This document shows, one piece after another, positions 25,472 to 33,366 of a stretch of 34,500 nt of DNA. The DNA is taken from the NCBI GenBank assembly GCA_015493225.1, contig WGDO01000048.1, positions 1 to 34,500 of the forward strand. Reading direction: 5' to 3'. Each line of letters opens with the position of its first letter. Position 1 is the first letter of the stretch. Source of the stretch: Patescibacteria group bacterium. Lineage in GTDB: Bacteria > Patescibacteriota > Minisyncoccia > Moranbacterales > DUUL01. Position numbers and translations under genes: made by a program. Under the pieces are notes generated by a model, which saw only the letters and a list, made by a program, of their open reading frames with translations, did not search any database and had not been told where the DNA came from.

Positions 25472-26902
25472 ATGGAAAATAAAACAAATACAGCAGATGT
25501 AATTATATTTGGAGCCGGTCCTTCTGGTTTGGCAGGTGCTCACGAGTTAGTAATTCACGACAAGAAAATAATTATATTTGAAAAAGATAAACAAGTTGGA
25601 GGAATTAGCAAAACAGTTAAATTCAAAGACTGTTATTTTGATTTGGGCGGACATCGCTTCTTTACTAAGTCCAAAAGAGTGAACAAACTTTGGAATAAAA
25701 CTCTGGGTGACAACTTCCTCAAAAGACCACGTCTATCTAGGATTTATTATCGTAATAAATTTTTCAATTACCCCATTAAACCCCTTAATGCTTTTAAAGG
25801 TCTTGGTCTAATTAATTCAATTCAGATTTTATTTAGCTATTTATTAATTAAATTATTCCCCTACAAAAAAGAAGATACTTTTGAAGAATGGACTTCAAAC
25901 AGGTTTGGTAAAAAATTATATAAAATATTTTTCAAAACCTACACAGAAAAACTTTGGGGAATACCCTGTACGGAAATTCAGGCCGAATGGGTTGCTCAGA
26001 GAATTAAAGGATTATCATTGCTTTCGGCAGTAAAAAATGCTCTTCTTCCTGATAAAAAATCAAAAATAAAAACTCTGATAAATGAATTTAAATACCCAAA
26101 ATACGGTCCAGGAATGATGTATAATAAAATGACTGAGGATATTAAACAAATGGGTGGAAAAATATATACAGAGACTGAAGTCTTAAAAATAAATCATACC
26201 AATTTTACCGTGGATAGCGTTACTGTTAAAAACAAAAATGCAGAAGCTATCGAGGAAGTTTTTTATGCGAAAAATTTCCTTTCCAGTATGCCAATCACGA
26301 CTCTAGTCAAACGCCTATCTCCTTCTGCTCCGGAAGAAGTTATACAGGCTGCCAATAATTTAACCTACCGAAGTTTTATTGCCATAAGCGTTATCTTGAA
26401 AGCACCTAACCCTTTTCCGGATACCTGGATTTACATACACTCTCCGGAGGTAAAAATGGGTCGGATTCAAAATTTTAAGAATTGGAGTCCTCACATGGTA
26501 ACCAATGATGAACAGGTTGCTCTTGGTTTAGAGTACTTTTGTACAGAGAATGACGAACTATGGAATATGAAAGACGAAGACCTTATAAAACTTGGTTTGG
26601 AAGAACTGGAAAAAATACATTTAGGAAAGAAAGAAACCTTTGTGGATGGATTTGTGGCTCGAGTACCGAAAGCTTATCCTGTTTACGATAGAACTTACAA
26701 TAAAAATTTAGAAGTTGTAAAAAATTATTTAGATAAATTTAAAAATTTACAACCCATCGGACGCTATGGAATGTTTAAATATAATAATATGGATCACTCT
26801 ATTCTTACCGGAATTTATGCTTCTGAAAATATTTTGGGAAAAGAACATAATATCTGGCAAGTAAATGCTGATCAAGAATATCATGAGCAAACAAAAAAAT
26901 AA
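25472..26902 (+). CDS. FAD/NAD(P)-dependent oxidoreductase, UDP-galactopyranose-mutase/protoporphyrinogen-oxidase-like
   Basis: 476 aa. The N-terminal dinucleotide fold is clear: VIIFGAGPSGLAGAHEL (residues 11-26), an acidic strand end IIIFEKDKQVGGISKT, then DLGGHRFFTKS. This arrangement is shared by UDP-galactopyranose mutases and protoporphyrinogen-oxidase-like amine oxidases. Patescibacterial homologs in polysaccharide clusters are often annotated simply as NAD(P)/FAD-dependent oxidoreductase. The glycan context favours a sugar-nucleotide role over haem synthesis, for which no other gene is present. The C-terminal GRYGMFKYNNMDHSILTG fits the FAD-binding closing motif. It is cotranscribed with the glycosyltransferases (21 bp spacing before, overlap after). 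Confidence 0.82.
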   Translation: MENKTNTADVIIFGAGPSGLAGAHELVIHDKKIIIFEKDKQVGGISKTVKFKDCYFDLGGHRFFTKSKRVNKLWNKTLGDNFLKRPRLSRIYYRNKFFNYPIKPLNAFKGLGLINSIQILFSYLLIKLFPYKKEDTFEEWTSNRFGKKLYKIFFKTYTEKLWGIPCTEIQAEWVAQRIKGLSLLSAVKNALLPDKKSKIKTLINEFKYPKYGPGMMYNKMTEDIKQMGGKIYTETEVLKINHTNFTVDSVTVKNKNAEAIEEVFYAKNFLSSMPITTLVKRLSPSAPEEVIQAANNLTYRSFIAISVILKAPNPFPDTWIYIHSPEVKMGRIQNFKNWSPHMVTNDEQVALGLEYFCTENDELWNMKDEDLIKLGLEELEKIHLGKKETFVDGFVARVPKAYPVYDRTYNKNLEVVKNYLDKFKNLQPIGRYGMFKYNNMDHSILTGIYASENILGKEHNIWQVNADQEYHEQTKK

Positions 26903-28343
26903 GACCTCAAAACAAAATTACTTTTCAGATAATAAATTATTCTCAATAGCAATAATTGTGATTTTTTTATTATCTTTTTTTCTAAGATTTTCTCTAGCTA
27001 GCATAAACAGGTATGCCAATGACCATCATTTCCAGGTTATCCAATTAATTCGAACTACCCATACTATTCCAGACCGTAATACTCCTTCTTGCAAACAATG
27101 TTACCATCCAAAATTTTATTATTTATCCACTGCCAAATTAATTGATCTTCTATCCCTAAACAAACCAATGGATTATGACTATCAGAGAACGCTTGCTCAA
27201 TATGTCAATGCTCTGGCTGGCTTAATAACCATTGGTTTTATTCTTTCTTTTTTGTTAAAAATAAACTTGCCAAAAAATATTATTTTAATTACCACGGCAC
27301 TCATTGCCCTTAATCCCAGATTTGTATCAATCAATATTCAAGTAACTAATGATTCTTTTGCAATTCTTTTTTCCACTCTGGCAATTTATTTTTTCTATTT
27401 CTTTTTAAAAAATAAAAAAAGACAATCTATTATCCTAACAACCATTTTTACTTCTCTGGCCTTACTGTCAAAATTCTCTGGAATAATTTTATTGATGGGA
27501 ATGGTTTTAATTTTAATAATAAAGTTATTGCTTTCTTTCAGAAAAAAACAATTGCTTCGTCTTTACGCAACGGCTTTAATTATTTTTTTAGTGGGAACAA
27601 TTTCATCGGCGATTTTACTTGGCCCCTACTACACCAATTACCAAACAGCCGGCGACCCCTTGGCAATTAATATACCAAAATCTCCTCCTCCTCATTTCAT
27701 AAAGAGGACTTATTTGGATAAAAAAAATGGGATGATATCCGTGGTTGATTCTTTCTTTAAATTTAGAATTATCAATTTAATTCAATACCCTTTTATGAGT
27801 AAGGCTAATCAGGTTAGGGCAAAAACTTTAGCCAAAACTTCTCTCTGGACTCAAATTTATGCTCGTTTTAATTTTATTCAATATGAATCCCATCCAATGT
27901 TTTGGAAAAACAAAAGCGACAATGCTAGAGTGATTGCCGAGGTGTCTTATTTAACAGCCCTTTTGCCCTTGGCTATATTTTTCTATGGATTTTTAGTAAA
28001 TGCCCAAAATTTATTTTTAGGACTAAAAAAATATGGCTTAAATTTTATTTTAACCAATTCTGAGTGGATTTTCTTTTTCTTCGCAATTTTATTTTTGGTA
28101 GCCATAATGAAATTTTCAGCTGACTATCGCACCGTAAGTTCCATGAAATCTATTTATATTCTGCCCGCCATACTAAGTTTTATAAAAATACTTGCTGATG
28201 GGCTCTTAGGTCTAAATAATAAATTAAAAAATCTAAAATATAAAAAAATATACTTTGGTATTATCTATTTTATATTTAGTGTGTTGATGATTTCTTATAT
28301 AGCTGATTCTATTTTGTTATTTACAACCCTAAAAAATCTTTAG
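26883..28343 (+). CDS. Divergent GT39-like membrane glycosyltransferase
   Basis: The start is taken at ATG 26883 (MSKQKNKTSKQN, 486 aa), which overlaps the previous gene by 20 nt. The track start 6 codons upstream would overlap more and adds nothing conserved. About ten membrane helices. The first outer loop reads INRYANDHHFQVIQLIRTTH, with Asp-His in place of the Asp-Glu of the other three enzymes, and then CKQCYHPKFYYL, a CxxC pair followed by the HPK/PPK segment. Paralogy to the other three is distant. It lacks their long C-terminal tail. It is the last gene of the glycan block before a likely terminator. Confidence 0.8.
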   Translation: MSKQKNKTSKQNYFSDNKLFSIAIIVIFLLSFFLRFSLASINRYANDHHFQVIQLIRTTHTIPDRNTPSCKQCYHPKFYYLSTAKLIDLLSLNKPMDYDYQRTLAQYVNALAGLITIGFILSFLLKINLPKNIILITTALIALNPRFVSINIQVTNDSFAILFSTLAIYFFYFFLKNKKRQSIILTTIFTSLALLSKFSGIILLMGMVLILIIKLLLSFRKKQLLRLYATALIIFLVGTISSAILLGPYYTNYQTAGDPLAINIPKSPPPHFIKRTYLDKKNGMISVVDSFFKFRIINLIQYPFMSKANQVRAKTLAKTSLWTQIYARFNFIQYESHPMFWKNKSDNARVIAEVSYLTALLPLAIFFYGFLVNAQNLFLGLKKYGLNFILTNSEWIFFFFAILFLVAIMKFSADYRTVSSMKSIYILPAILSFIKILADGLLGLNNKLKNLKYKKIYFGIIYFIFSVLMISYIADSILLFTTLKNL

Positions 28344-28398
28344 TTCACCCCTGGCGCCTGTCCAGCGAAGCCTTCAGGCGAAGTGGGATAAAGGGGGT

Positions 28399-28430
28399 CA
28401 AATTTTTCGAAGAAAAATTTGGGGTTTTTT
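28399..28430 (+). terminator. Probable terminator of the glycan block
   Basis: CAAATTTTTC and GAAAAATTTG (28399-28408 with 28412-28421) with a 3-nt loop, then GGG and TTTTTT. It lies between converging glycosyltransferase and recO genes. A separate small stem, CGCCTG/CAGGCG, precedes it at 28356-28380. Confidence 0.6.
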
Positions 28431-28454
28431 GAATTGATAGTCCTGCATATTCCC

Positions 28455-29228
28455 TTAAAAAATCACCCTTCTTTCGACAATTTGCTCTAGAATTAATTTA
28501 GTAAATTGTTTTAGCTCTTGTAGGTCTTTGCTTTCTATTTTTAGTTTTTTGATTAGATTAATATCTTGGGTAACTAGAAATTTGATAATTTTAATAGTGT
28601 TCTTGTGCAAGTCTAATTTTAAATCAACACCAGTATGATTAGTACAGCCACAATTAATCCCCTGGGATAATACAAATTGATAAACTTCTTTTTCAGCTAC
28701 TTTTTTATTACAATAGGCACAGTTGGAAAACCTGGGAAAATAGCCTGTCCAGTAAATCACTTTCCAGAGTAAGGATAGTTGGGCCAACTGACTGATGAAA
28801 TCTTGTTGTTCTTTTTTTTCTATTTTATTATCTTCTTCTTTATCCTTGGCCAAGGTGTTTAATAATTTTAAATATTCTTTCATGGCCACAAATATTTTTT
28901 CATTGGCTTCTCCATCGGGCAAAAGTCGTTCCACAATATCGGTGGTACGACGCCCTTCTATTAAATAGTCTAGGTCCTGTTTTAGGGTTTTGTACTGTCT
29001 TAGAACAATGGCGCCAGTTACTCGATCTAAATAACGACATTTAACCAAGAAAATATCTGAGCGAGTAAAAGGCTCTAATCCAGAGGCTAACTTGGCAACT
29101 AATTTTCTAGTGCCAATTCCCACCACCCTTATTTTTCCATGCTCCCGCGAAAAAACAGAGTATATTCGGTCATACTCTTTGCTTTTCCAGTATTTTAGGA
29201 TGATTACTTCGGTGCGATAATCAGACAT
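28455..29228 (-). CDS. recO: DNA repair protein RecO
   Basis: Helps load RecA on gapped DNA and anneals strands. 257 aa, normal length. The N-terminal OB fold begins YRTEVIILKYWKSKEYDRIY and GKIRVVGIGTRK. The C-terminal helical domain contains a zinc-type cysteine set, CAYC and later CGC (about residues 165-190), as in many RecO proteins. The start ATG lies beside an AT-rich repeat. recA is also in the window but 16 kb away, so there is no operon with it. Confidence 0.93.
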   Translation of the reverse strand: MSDYRTEVIILKYWKSKEYDRIYSVFSREHGKIRVVGIGTRKLVAKLASGLEPFTRSDIFLVKCRYLDRVTGAIVLRQYKTLKQDLDYLIEGRRTTDIVERLLPDGEANEKIFVAMKEYLKLLNTLAKDKEEDNKIEKKEQQDFISQLAQLSLLWKVIYWTGYFPRFSNCAYCNKKVAEKEVYQFVLSQGINCGCTNHTGVDLKLDLHKNTIKIIKFLVTQDINLIKKLKIESKDLQELKQFTKLILEQIVERRVIF

Positions 29229-29239
29229 CGGCGTTTCGC

Positions 29240-29410
29240 AATTTTAAATTTTAAGTTTTAAATTTTAATTCAATTTTTAATTTTCTAATTTTAAATATTT
29301 AAAACAACAGTAAATAAATGAAAAAGTTAGATAATTTATAGTTTATTTAAATAATTTAAAATTTAAACAATTAGATTTGAATTAAAATTTACAAATTACA
29401 AATTAAAATT
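29240..29410. repeat. AT-rich palindromic element (copy 2)
   Basis: Its right arm (29379-29410) matches the right arm of the element at 267-435 exactly over about 32 nt. A longer shared stretch includes AAAATTTAAACAATTAGA. The left arm is an imperfect inverted copy. It fills the recO-trpS divergent region and stops directly at the trpS promoter. Confidence 0.65.
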
Positions 29411-29412
29411 TT

Positions 29413-29441
29413 TTGACTAATTTATCCTATCATTCTATACT
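29413..29441 (+). promoter_or_regulatory. trpS promoter
   Basis: TTGACT (29413-29418), 17 nt, TATACT (29436-29441), about 50 nt before the ATG. No T-box or trp leader is seen in the short leader. Confidence 0.7.
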
Positions 29442-29490
29442 ATAATTATACTAAAAATCAAAGTATTAACTAGCTAACATACAAACAACT

Positions 29491-30495
29491 ATGTCAAAAC
29501 AAACCTTTTTTTCCGGTGTACAACCATCTGGAAATTTGCATCTAGGAAATTATTTGGGAGCTATTAAAAACTGGGCAGATATTCAGGAAGAATATAATGC
29601 CATCTGTTGTGTGGTTAATCTCCATGCTATTACTGTACCACAGGATCCGGAAGAATTAAAGAGGAAGACCATTGAGGTGGCCAAACTTTATATTGCCAGT
29701 GGCTTGGACCCGGAGAAGGTAACTATTTTTAGACAATCGGATGTCCCTCAACACGCTGAATTGATGTGGTTACTAAACACAATCACTAAAACCGGAGAAT
29801 TATTTAAAATGACTCAGTTTAAAGATAAGTCAGGGATTCAAAGTAATGGAGCAACGGAAAAAATTAGTGTGGGGGCTGGTTTACTAAACTACCCTGTTTT
29901 AATGGCAGCGGATATTTTAATTTATGATGCTAATTTGGTTCCAGTGGGCGAAGACCAGACTCAGCACATTGAAATTACTCGAACTTTAGCTAGACGATTT
30001 AATAAAAAATTTGAGGAGGTATTTACTATCCCCGACATTTACACTTCTCCAGCTGGAAAAAAGATTATGTCTTTAACTGAACCCCTAAAAAAAATGTCTA
30101 AATCGGCCGAATCTGCCAATAGTCGGATTGAATTACTGGATGAGCCAGATGTTATTCGTAAAAAAATAATGAAAGCAACTACCGATGGTGAAAATAAAAT
30201 TTATTATAACGACGAACCAGAAAAAGCTGGTTTGAAAAATTTACTTAATATTTTTTCAATAATCACCGATAGCACCCCCGAACAAATTGCTGAAGATTAT
30301 AAAGATAAAGGTTATGGTGATTTGAAAAAAGATTTGGCAGATGTTCTGGTGGAATATCTCAAACCGATTCAAGAAAAATTTAATTTAATTACCGATGAGG
30401 AGGTTTTAAATATTTTCGCCAAGAGTAAAAATGAATTGTTGCCATTGGCGGAGAAAAAGCTGGCTATTGCTAAGGAAGCAATTGGACTAGAGTAA
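29491..30495 (+). CDS. trpS: Tryptophan-tRNA ligase
   Basis: Class I aminoacyl-tRNA synthetase that charges tRNA-Trp with tryptophan in the cytoplasm. 334 aa, normal for the bacterial enzyme. The HIGH-type motif is PSGNLHLGNY (residues 12-21) and KMSKS is at 201-205. GEDQTQHIEITRTLARRFN, typical for TrpRS/TyrRS, lies between. It stands alone behind its own promoter. Confidence 0.97.
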   Translation: MSKQTFFSGVQPSGNLHLGNYLGAIKNWADIQEEYNAICCVVNLHAITVPQDPEELKRKTIEVAKLYIASGLDPEKVTIFRQSDVPQHAELMWLLNTITKTGELFKMTQFKDKSGIQSNGATEKISVGAGLLNYPVLMAADILIYDANLVPVGEDQTQHIEITRTLARRFNKKFEEVFTIPDIYTSPAGKKIMSLTEPLKKMSKSAESANSRIELLDEPDVIRKKIMKATTDGENKIYYNDEPEKAGLKNLLNIFSIITDSTPEQIAEDYKDKGYGDLKKDLADVLVEYLKPIQEKFNLITDEEVLNIFAKSKNELLPLAEKKLAIAKEAIGLE

Positions 30496-30597
30496 TCGAG
30501 ATCGACTTCGCCTTGTGGGACCACTTCGTTCGTTGCATCGCTTCGCTCGTTGTCTCCCTAGGCGGGAGATAAATAATAAAAAAACCTGTACAAAAGC
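30496..30597. other. Repeat-rich spacer after trpS
   Basis: It holds the GC-richer string ATCGCTTCGCTCGTTG (30537-30552), which recurs at 31527-31542 on the other side of the toxin-antitoxin pair. A stem, TCTCCC/GGGAGA, follows at 30553-30569. It has no T-run, so it is not a standard terminator. Confidence 0.55.
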
Positions 30598-30615
30598 GTG
30601 TTTTTATGGTATAAT
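30587..30615 (+). promoter_or_regulatory. Extended -10 promoter of the toxin-antitoxin pair
   Basis: TGTACA, 17 nt, TATAAT (30610-30615), with TG one base upstream of the -10. Transcription would start at or next to the A of the ATG at 30622, predicting a leaderless mRNA. Confidence 0.65.
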
Positions 30616-30621
30616 GTTAGC

Positions 30622-30891
30622 ATGAAAGAAAAAAATAAAATTCATAATTTCATTAAAGAAAGGTCATATCTAGTGTGGTACGTAAAAGATTTAGACGCCC
30701 TTTCTGAAGAATCAATTATTGAGGCCGTTTTAAATTACGGTGATTTTAAAGATGTCCAAAAAATGATAACTATTCTAGGAATTAATAAAACTGCGAAAAT
30801 ATTTAGACAACAAACCCAACAAGTTAAAAGATGTAATTATCGTCCAAAAACAAAAAATTATTTTCAACTTTATTTCAACAAATATGCATAA
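30622..30891 (+). CDS. DUF6922-like putative antitoxin
   Basis: 89 aa from the ATG at 30622 (MKEKNKIHNFIKERSYLVW). The track start at 30598 is a GTG inside the promoter and is rejected. The pattern RSYLVWYVKDLDALSEESII...VLNYGDFKDVQKMITILG...YFQLYFNKYA resembles DUF6922, small proteins often encoded just before AbiEii/AbiGii-type nucleotidyltransferase toxins (recognised by pattern). The stop overlaps the toxin start by 8 nt, so translation is probably coupled. Function as antitoxin is inferred from this pairing. Confidence 0.7.
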   Translation: MKEKNKIHNFIKERSYLVWYVKDLDALSEESIIEAVLNYGDFKDVQKMITILGINKTAKIFRQQTQQVKRCNYRPKTKNYFQLYFNKYA

Positions 30892-31519
30892 AGAAATATT
30901 AACAAAAAAACAATCAGAATTGCTACCCCTCATTAACCAATTCGCTAGCGAGTTTACCTTGGTCGGAGGAACCGCAATTGCACTACAGATTGGACATCGG
31001 GAATCAATAGATTTTGATTTGTTTTCTAAAACTGAATTTGATAACAGTAAAATCAGAAAATTAATTACCAAAAGCCACACAATAGACCGAACTATTATAG
31101 ATGAGAAGGATCAATACACAATAATTGTTAATGGGGTACAACTAACTTTTTTACGATACCCTTTTAAAATAAATTCATCAGAATATTTTGAAAGTATAAT
31201 CAAAATGCCAGATCTTCTGACATTAGCAGCAATGAAAAGCTATGCTTTGGGTAGAAGAGTTAAATGGAAGGATTATGTTGACCTATATTTTATACTGAAA
31301 AATTTTCATTCCGTTGAAGAAATATCCGACAGAGCAAGAGAAATTTTTGGTAATGAGTTTAATGAAAAAGCATTTAGGGAACAATTATCTTATTTTGATG
31401 ACATCGATTATTCTGAAAAAATAATTTATAAAAATAATTTTTCTGTGGATGATAAAATAATCAAAGAGGAATTAATTGAATATAGCTTAGAAACTGTTGA
31501 ATCGTTACACTCGTTGTAA
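30884..31519 (+). CDS. AbiEii/AbiGii-type nucleotidyltransferase toxin
   Basis: 211 aa. The nucleotidyltransferase signature is LVGGTAIALQIGHRESIDFDLF: GG at 28-29 and the S-x-D-x-D carboxylates at 41-45. A later segment, MPDLLTLAAMKSYALGRRVKWKDYVDLYFIL, is the usual second half of the family (K..A...R....KD..DL). AbiEii-type enzymes modify tRNA or other targets in abortive-infection or toxin-antitoxin systems; which target applies here is unknown. It overlaps its presumed antitoxin, and the pair sits between 16-nt direct repeats, suggesting a movable cassette. Confidence 0.85.
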   Translation: MHKEILTKKQSELLPLINQFASEFTLVGGTAIALQIGHRESIDFDLFSKTEFDNSKIRKLITKSHTIDRTIIDEKDQYTIIVNGVQLTFLRYPFKINSSEYFESIIKMPDLLTLAAMKSYALGRRVKWKDYVDLYFILKNFHSVEEISDRAREIFGNEFNEKAFREQLSYFDDIDYSEKIIYKNNFSVDDKIIKEELIEYSLETVESLHSL

Positions 31520-31526
31520 ATGTTGG

Positions 31527-31542
31527 ATCGCTTCGCTCGTTG
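31527..31542. repeat. Direct repeat flanking the toxin-antitoxin pair
   Basis: ATCGCTTCGCTCGTTG, identical to 30537-30552; with GTTG before it and one mismatch the match extends to about 21 nt. A 12-nt part (ATCGCTTCGCTC) also occurs at 1019-1030. Confidence 0.6.
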
Positions 31543-31567
31543 CAGACATTTCGTTTTGAAAACATAC

Positions 31568-31593
31568 AATTAGTGAGACATATCTCACTAATT
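31568..31593. promoter_or_regulatory. Palindrome upstream of the 31633 gene
   Basis: AATTAGTGAGA and TCTCACTAATT, a perfect 11-bp inverted repeat with a 4-nt spacer. It may be an operator for the gene at 31633 or a 3' hairpin for the toxin gene. It lacks a T-run. Confidence 0.45.
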
Positions 31594-31632
31594 AACTTGG
31601 AATCATTATTAATCAATTTAAAAAATACAATT

Positions 31633-32061
31633 ATGTCAAATGAACAAATTAAACCCTTTAAACCTTTCACAGAGAAGCAAAAACGAATTCAGAAAGAAAG
31701 ACTGAAGTCTGATGCTGAACTTGGTGATGTTGACGATTTCGGAAACATACAACCTTCAGAAAGAATGGTCGAAGTAGCCGAGAAAGAAATGGGTGAAGAT
31801 CAGGGTTTTTACTCAGAGGAAGAGACTGTAAATGGAATTAAACTTAGCATAGGCTGGTATGACAGTTATGAGGAATACTGCATATATTTTCCTCAAGCCC
31901 CTAGGCTTAATAGTCTACTTCGGATTAGCTCAGATAAAAGGATGGCCGAGCAAGTATTTACTCGTGCCAAGCAACTAGCAGAGCAAGAAAATCGAGATAA
32001 TATATCTCAAATAATTGAAAAAGTGGATGATTTTATTTCTGAACTAGTGGAACAAGACTAA
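31633..32061 (+). CDS. Hypothetical acidic protein
   Basis: No family recognised. The start is taken at ATG 31633 (MSNEQIKPFKPF, 142 aa); the earlier track start translates the spacer and palindrome. The protein is soluble, highly charged, with an N-terminal basic stretch (TEKQKRIQKERLKSD) and a central YDSYEEYCIYFPQAPRLNSL. No membrane segment or enzyme motif is visible. It stands alone after the toxin-antitoxin pair. Confidence 0.6.
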   Translation: MSNEQIKPFKPFTEKQKRIQKERLKSDAELGDVDDFGNIQPSERMVEVAEKEMGEDQGFYSEEETVNGIKLSIGWYDSYEEYCIYFPQAPRLNSLLRISSDKRMAEQVFTRAKQLAEQENRDNISQIIEKVDDFISELVEQD

Positions 32062-32106
32062 AATAAATTGTAGAATTTTAAAGTTTGATTAATTTAAAAA
32101 ATAAAT

Positions 32107-32688
32107 ATGAAGGCACACGTTTTTAGACTTAAGCCAGGAGAAGATTTAAGAGATTCCATTCAGAATTACGTCCAGAAAAATAATATCAAAGCTGGGGTTA
32201 TTTTAACTTGTGTGGGGACTGTTTCCAAGCTCCGTTTTTGATGAATTTTTTCAAATTTTAGCCGAGACGCCGTTGAAAAAATCGCATGAATACGGCGTAT
32301 TGATAAGATTTTTTTGACAAGTCGCAGGCAAAATTTGGAAAAATTGGCAAAAATCGGGGTTTGGAAACAGTCCCGTATAAGAAGTTTAAAACAGGCAACT
32401 ATTAGAATGGCCAATGCGAGTGCCTTAGAAAAAGATAAACAAATTTTAAGTTTCAATAAAAAATTTGAAATTGTTTCACTGGTTGGTACTCTTTCTGATA
32501 AAAAATGCCACCTGCACATTTCCCTGTCTGATGGAAACGGCAAGGTTATTGGTGGCCATCTGAAAAAAGGTTGTACAATTTACACCACTGCTGAAATAGT
32601 AATCGGTGAATTACCAGGATTAGAATTGACTCGTGAAACAGATGAATCAACAGGCTTTGTAGAATTAGTTGTGAATAAATTAAACTAG
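32107..32688 (+). pseudogene. PPC/DUF296 domain gene disrupted by a 160-bp insertion
   Basis: The first 38 codons (MKAHVFRLKPGEDLRDSIQN ... GVILTCVGT) are the start of a PPC/DUF296 domain, known as a small trimeric domain in bacterial DNA-binding-type proteins. The frame then enters an inserted palindromic element and stops at 32241. After the element the same domain resumes in the same frame: LKQATIRMANASALEK, SLVGTLSDKKCHLHISLSDG, GGHLKKGCTIYTTAEIVIG. The canonical joint would read TCVG-S-LKQATIRMA, so the break is at the insertion. A 124-aa ORF (32314, TTG start) covers the rear part but begins inside the element. The gene is most likely inactive. Confidence 0.85.
32215..32374. mobile_element. 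MITE-like palindromic insertion (160 bp)
   Basis: Perfect 14-bp terminal inverted repeats: GGGACTGTTTCCAA at 32215-32228 and its reverse complement at 32361-32374. Inside are nested stems, e.g. TTTTTTCAA/TTGAAAAAA and CGCCGT/ACGGCG. No transposase is encoded. It splits a PPC/DUF296 gene, which shows it moved. Its core (TTTAGCC..GTTGAAAAA) resembles the element at 33885-34059. Confidence 0.8.
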
Positions 32689-32693
32689 TCATT

Positions 32694-33311
32694 ATGAAAA
32701 AAAATATAATTTTTGATTGGTCAGGAACATTGTTAAATAATTTTGATCAAATTTATGAAATAACAATGGAAATATTTGTTAAATTAGGCGGTGGGAAAAT
32801 ATCTAAAGAAAAATATAGGGCTGAAAATATTTCATCTTATATGAAATTTTGGAATAAGTATTTTCCAAAATTGACCAAGGAGGAACAGAATAAATTATTT
32901 TCTAATGCTTTAAAAGAGACAGGAACACCAAAATTATATCCTCAAATAAAAGATGTGCTTAAAGATTTAAGTGAAAAAAATATCCAGTTATGGTTGCTTA
33001 GCTCTCAACCAGAAGATAATCTCAAGTTGCAAGTTGAAAAATTTGGAATTTCTAATTATTTCTCTGGAATTACAGGAGGTGTTCATGATAAAGAAGCCGG
33101 TTTTAAAAAATTATTAAACAACAATAATATTAAAGCTGATGAAACAATTTGTGTGGGAGATACAATTAGAGAGATCAAAGCGGGAAAAGCCTCGGATTTA
33201 ACTACGGTTGCCATAACTTGGGGATTTGGTTCAAGGGAGCAACTTAGCTCAGCTAATCCTGACTATATTTTAAATGATTTAACCAATTTATCAGAAATAA
33301 TAAATAAATAA
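32694..33311 (+). CDS. HAD-superfamily hydrolase, phosphoglycolate-phosphatase-like
   Basis: 205 aa. Motif I is IIFDWSGTLLNN: nucleophile Asp8, but the second Asp of DxD is Ser10, a change seen in some HAD subfamilies and likely to affect the acid/base step. Motif II is in LWLLSSQP, a lysine for motif III lies in HDKEAGFKKLL, and motif IV is CVGDTIREIKAGKASDLTTV. Cap helices lie between about residues 15 and 80. The substrate is unknown. Spacing of a few bp from the broken PPC gene suggests a shared transcript. Confidence 0.85.
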   Translation: MKKNIIFDWSGTLLNNFDQIYEITMEIFVKLGGGKISKEKYRAENISSYMKFWNKYFPKLTKEEQNKLFSNALKETGTPKLYPQIKDVLKDLSEKNIQLWLLSSQPEDNLKLQVEKFGISNYFSGITGGVHDKEAGFKKLLNNNNIKADETICVGDTIREIKAGKASDLTTVAITWGFGSREQLSSANPDYILNDLTNLSEIINK

Positions 33312-33366
33312 ATATTTTATAGAATTTTAAAATTTGATTAAATTAATTTTTTAATATTAATAACCC

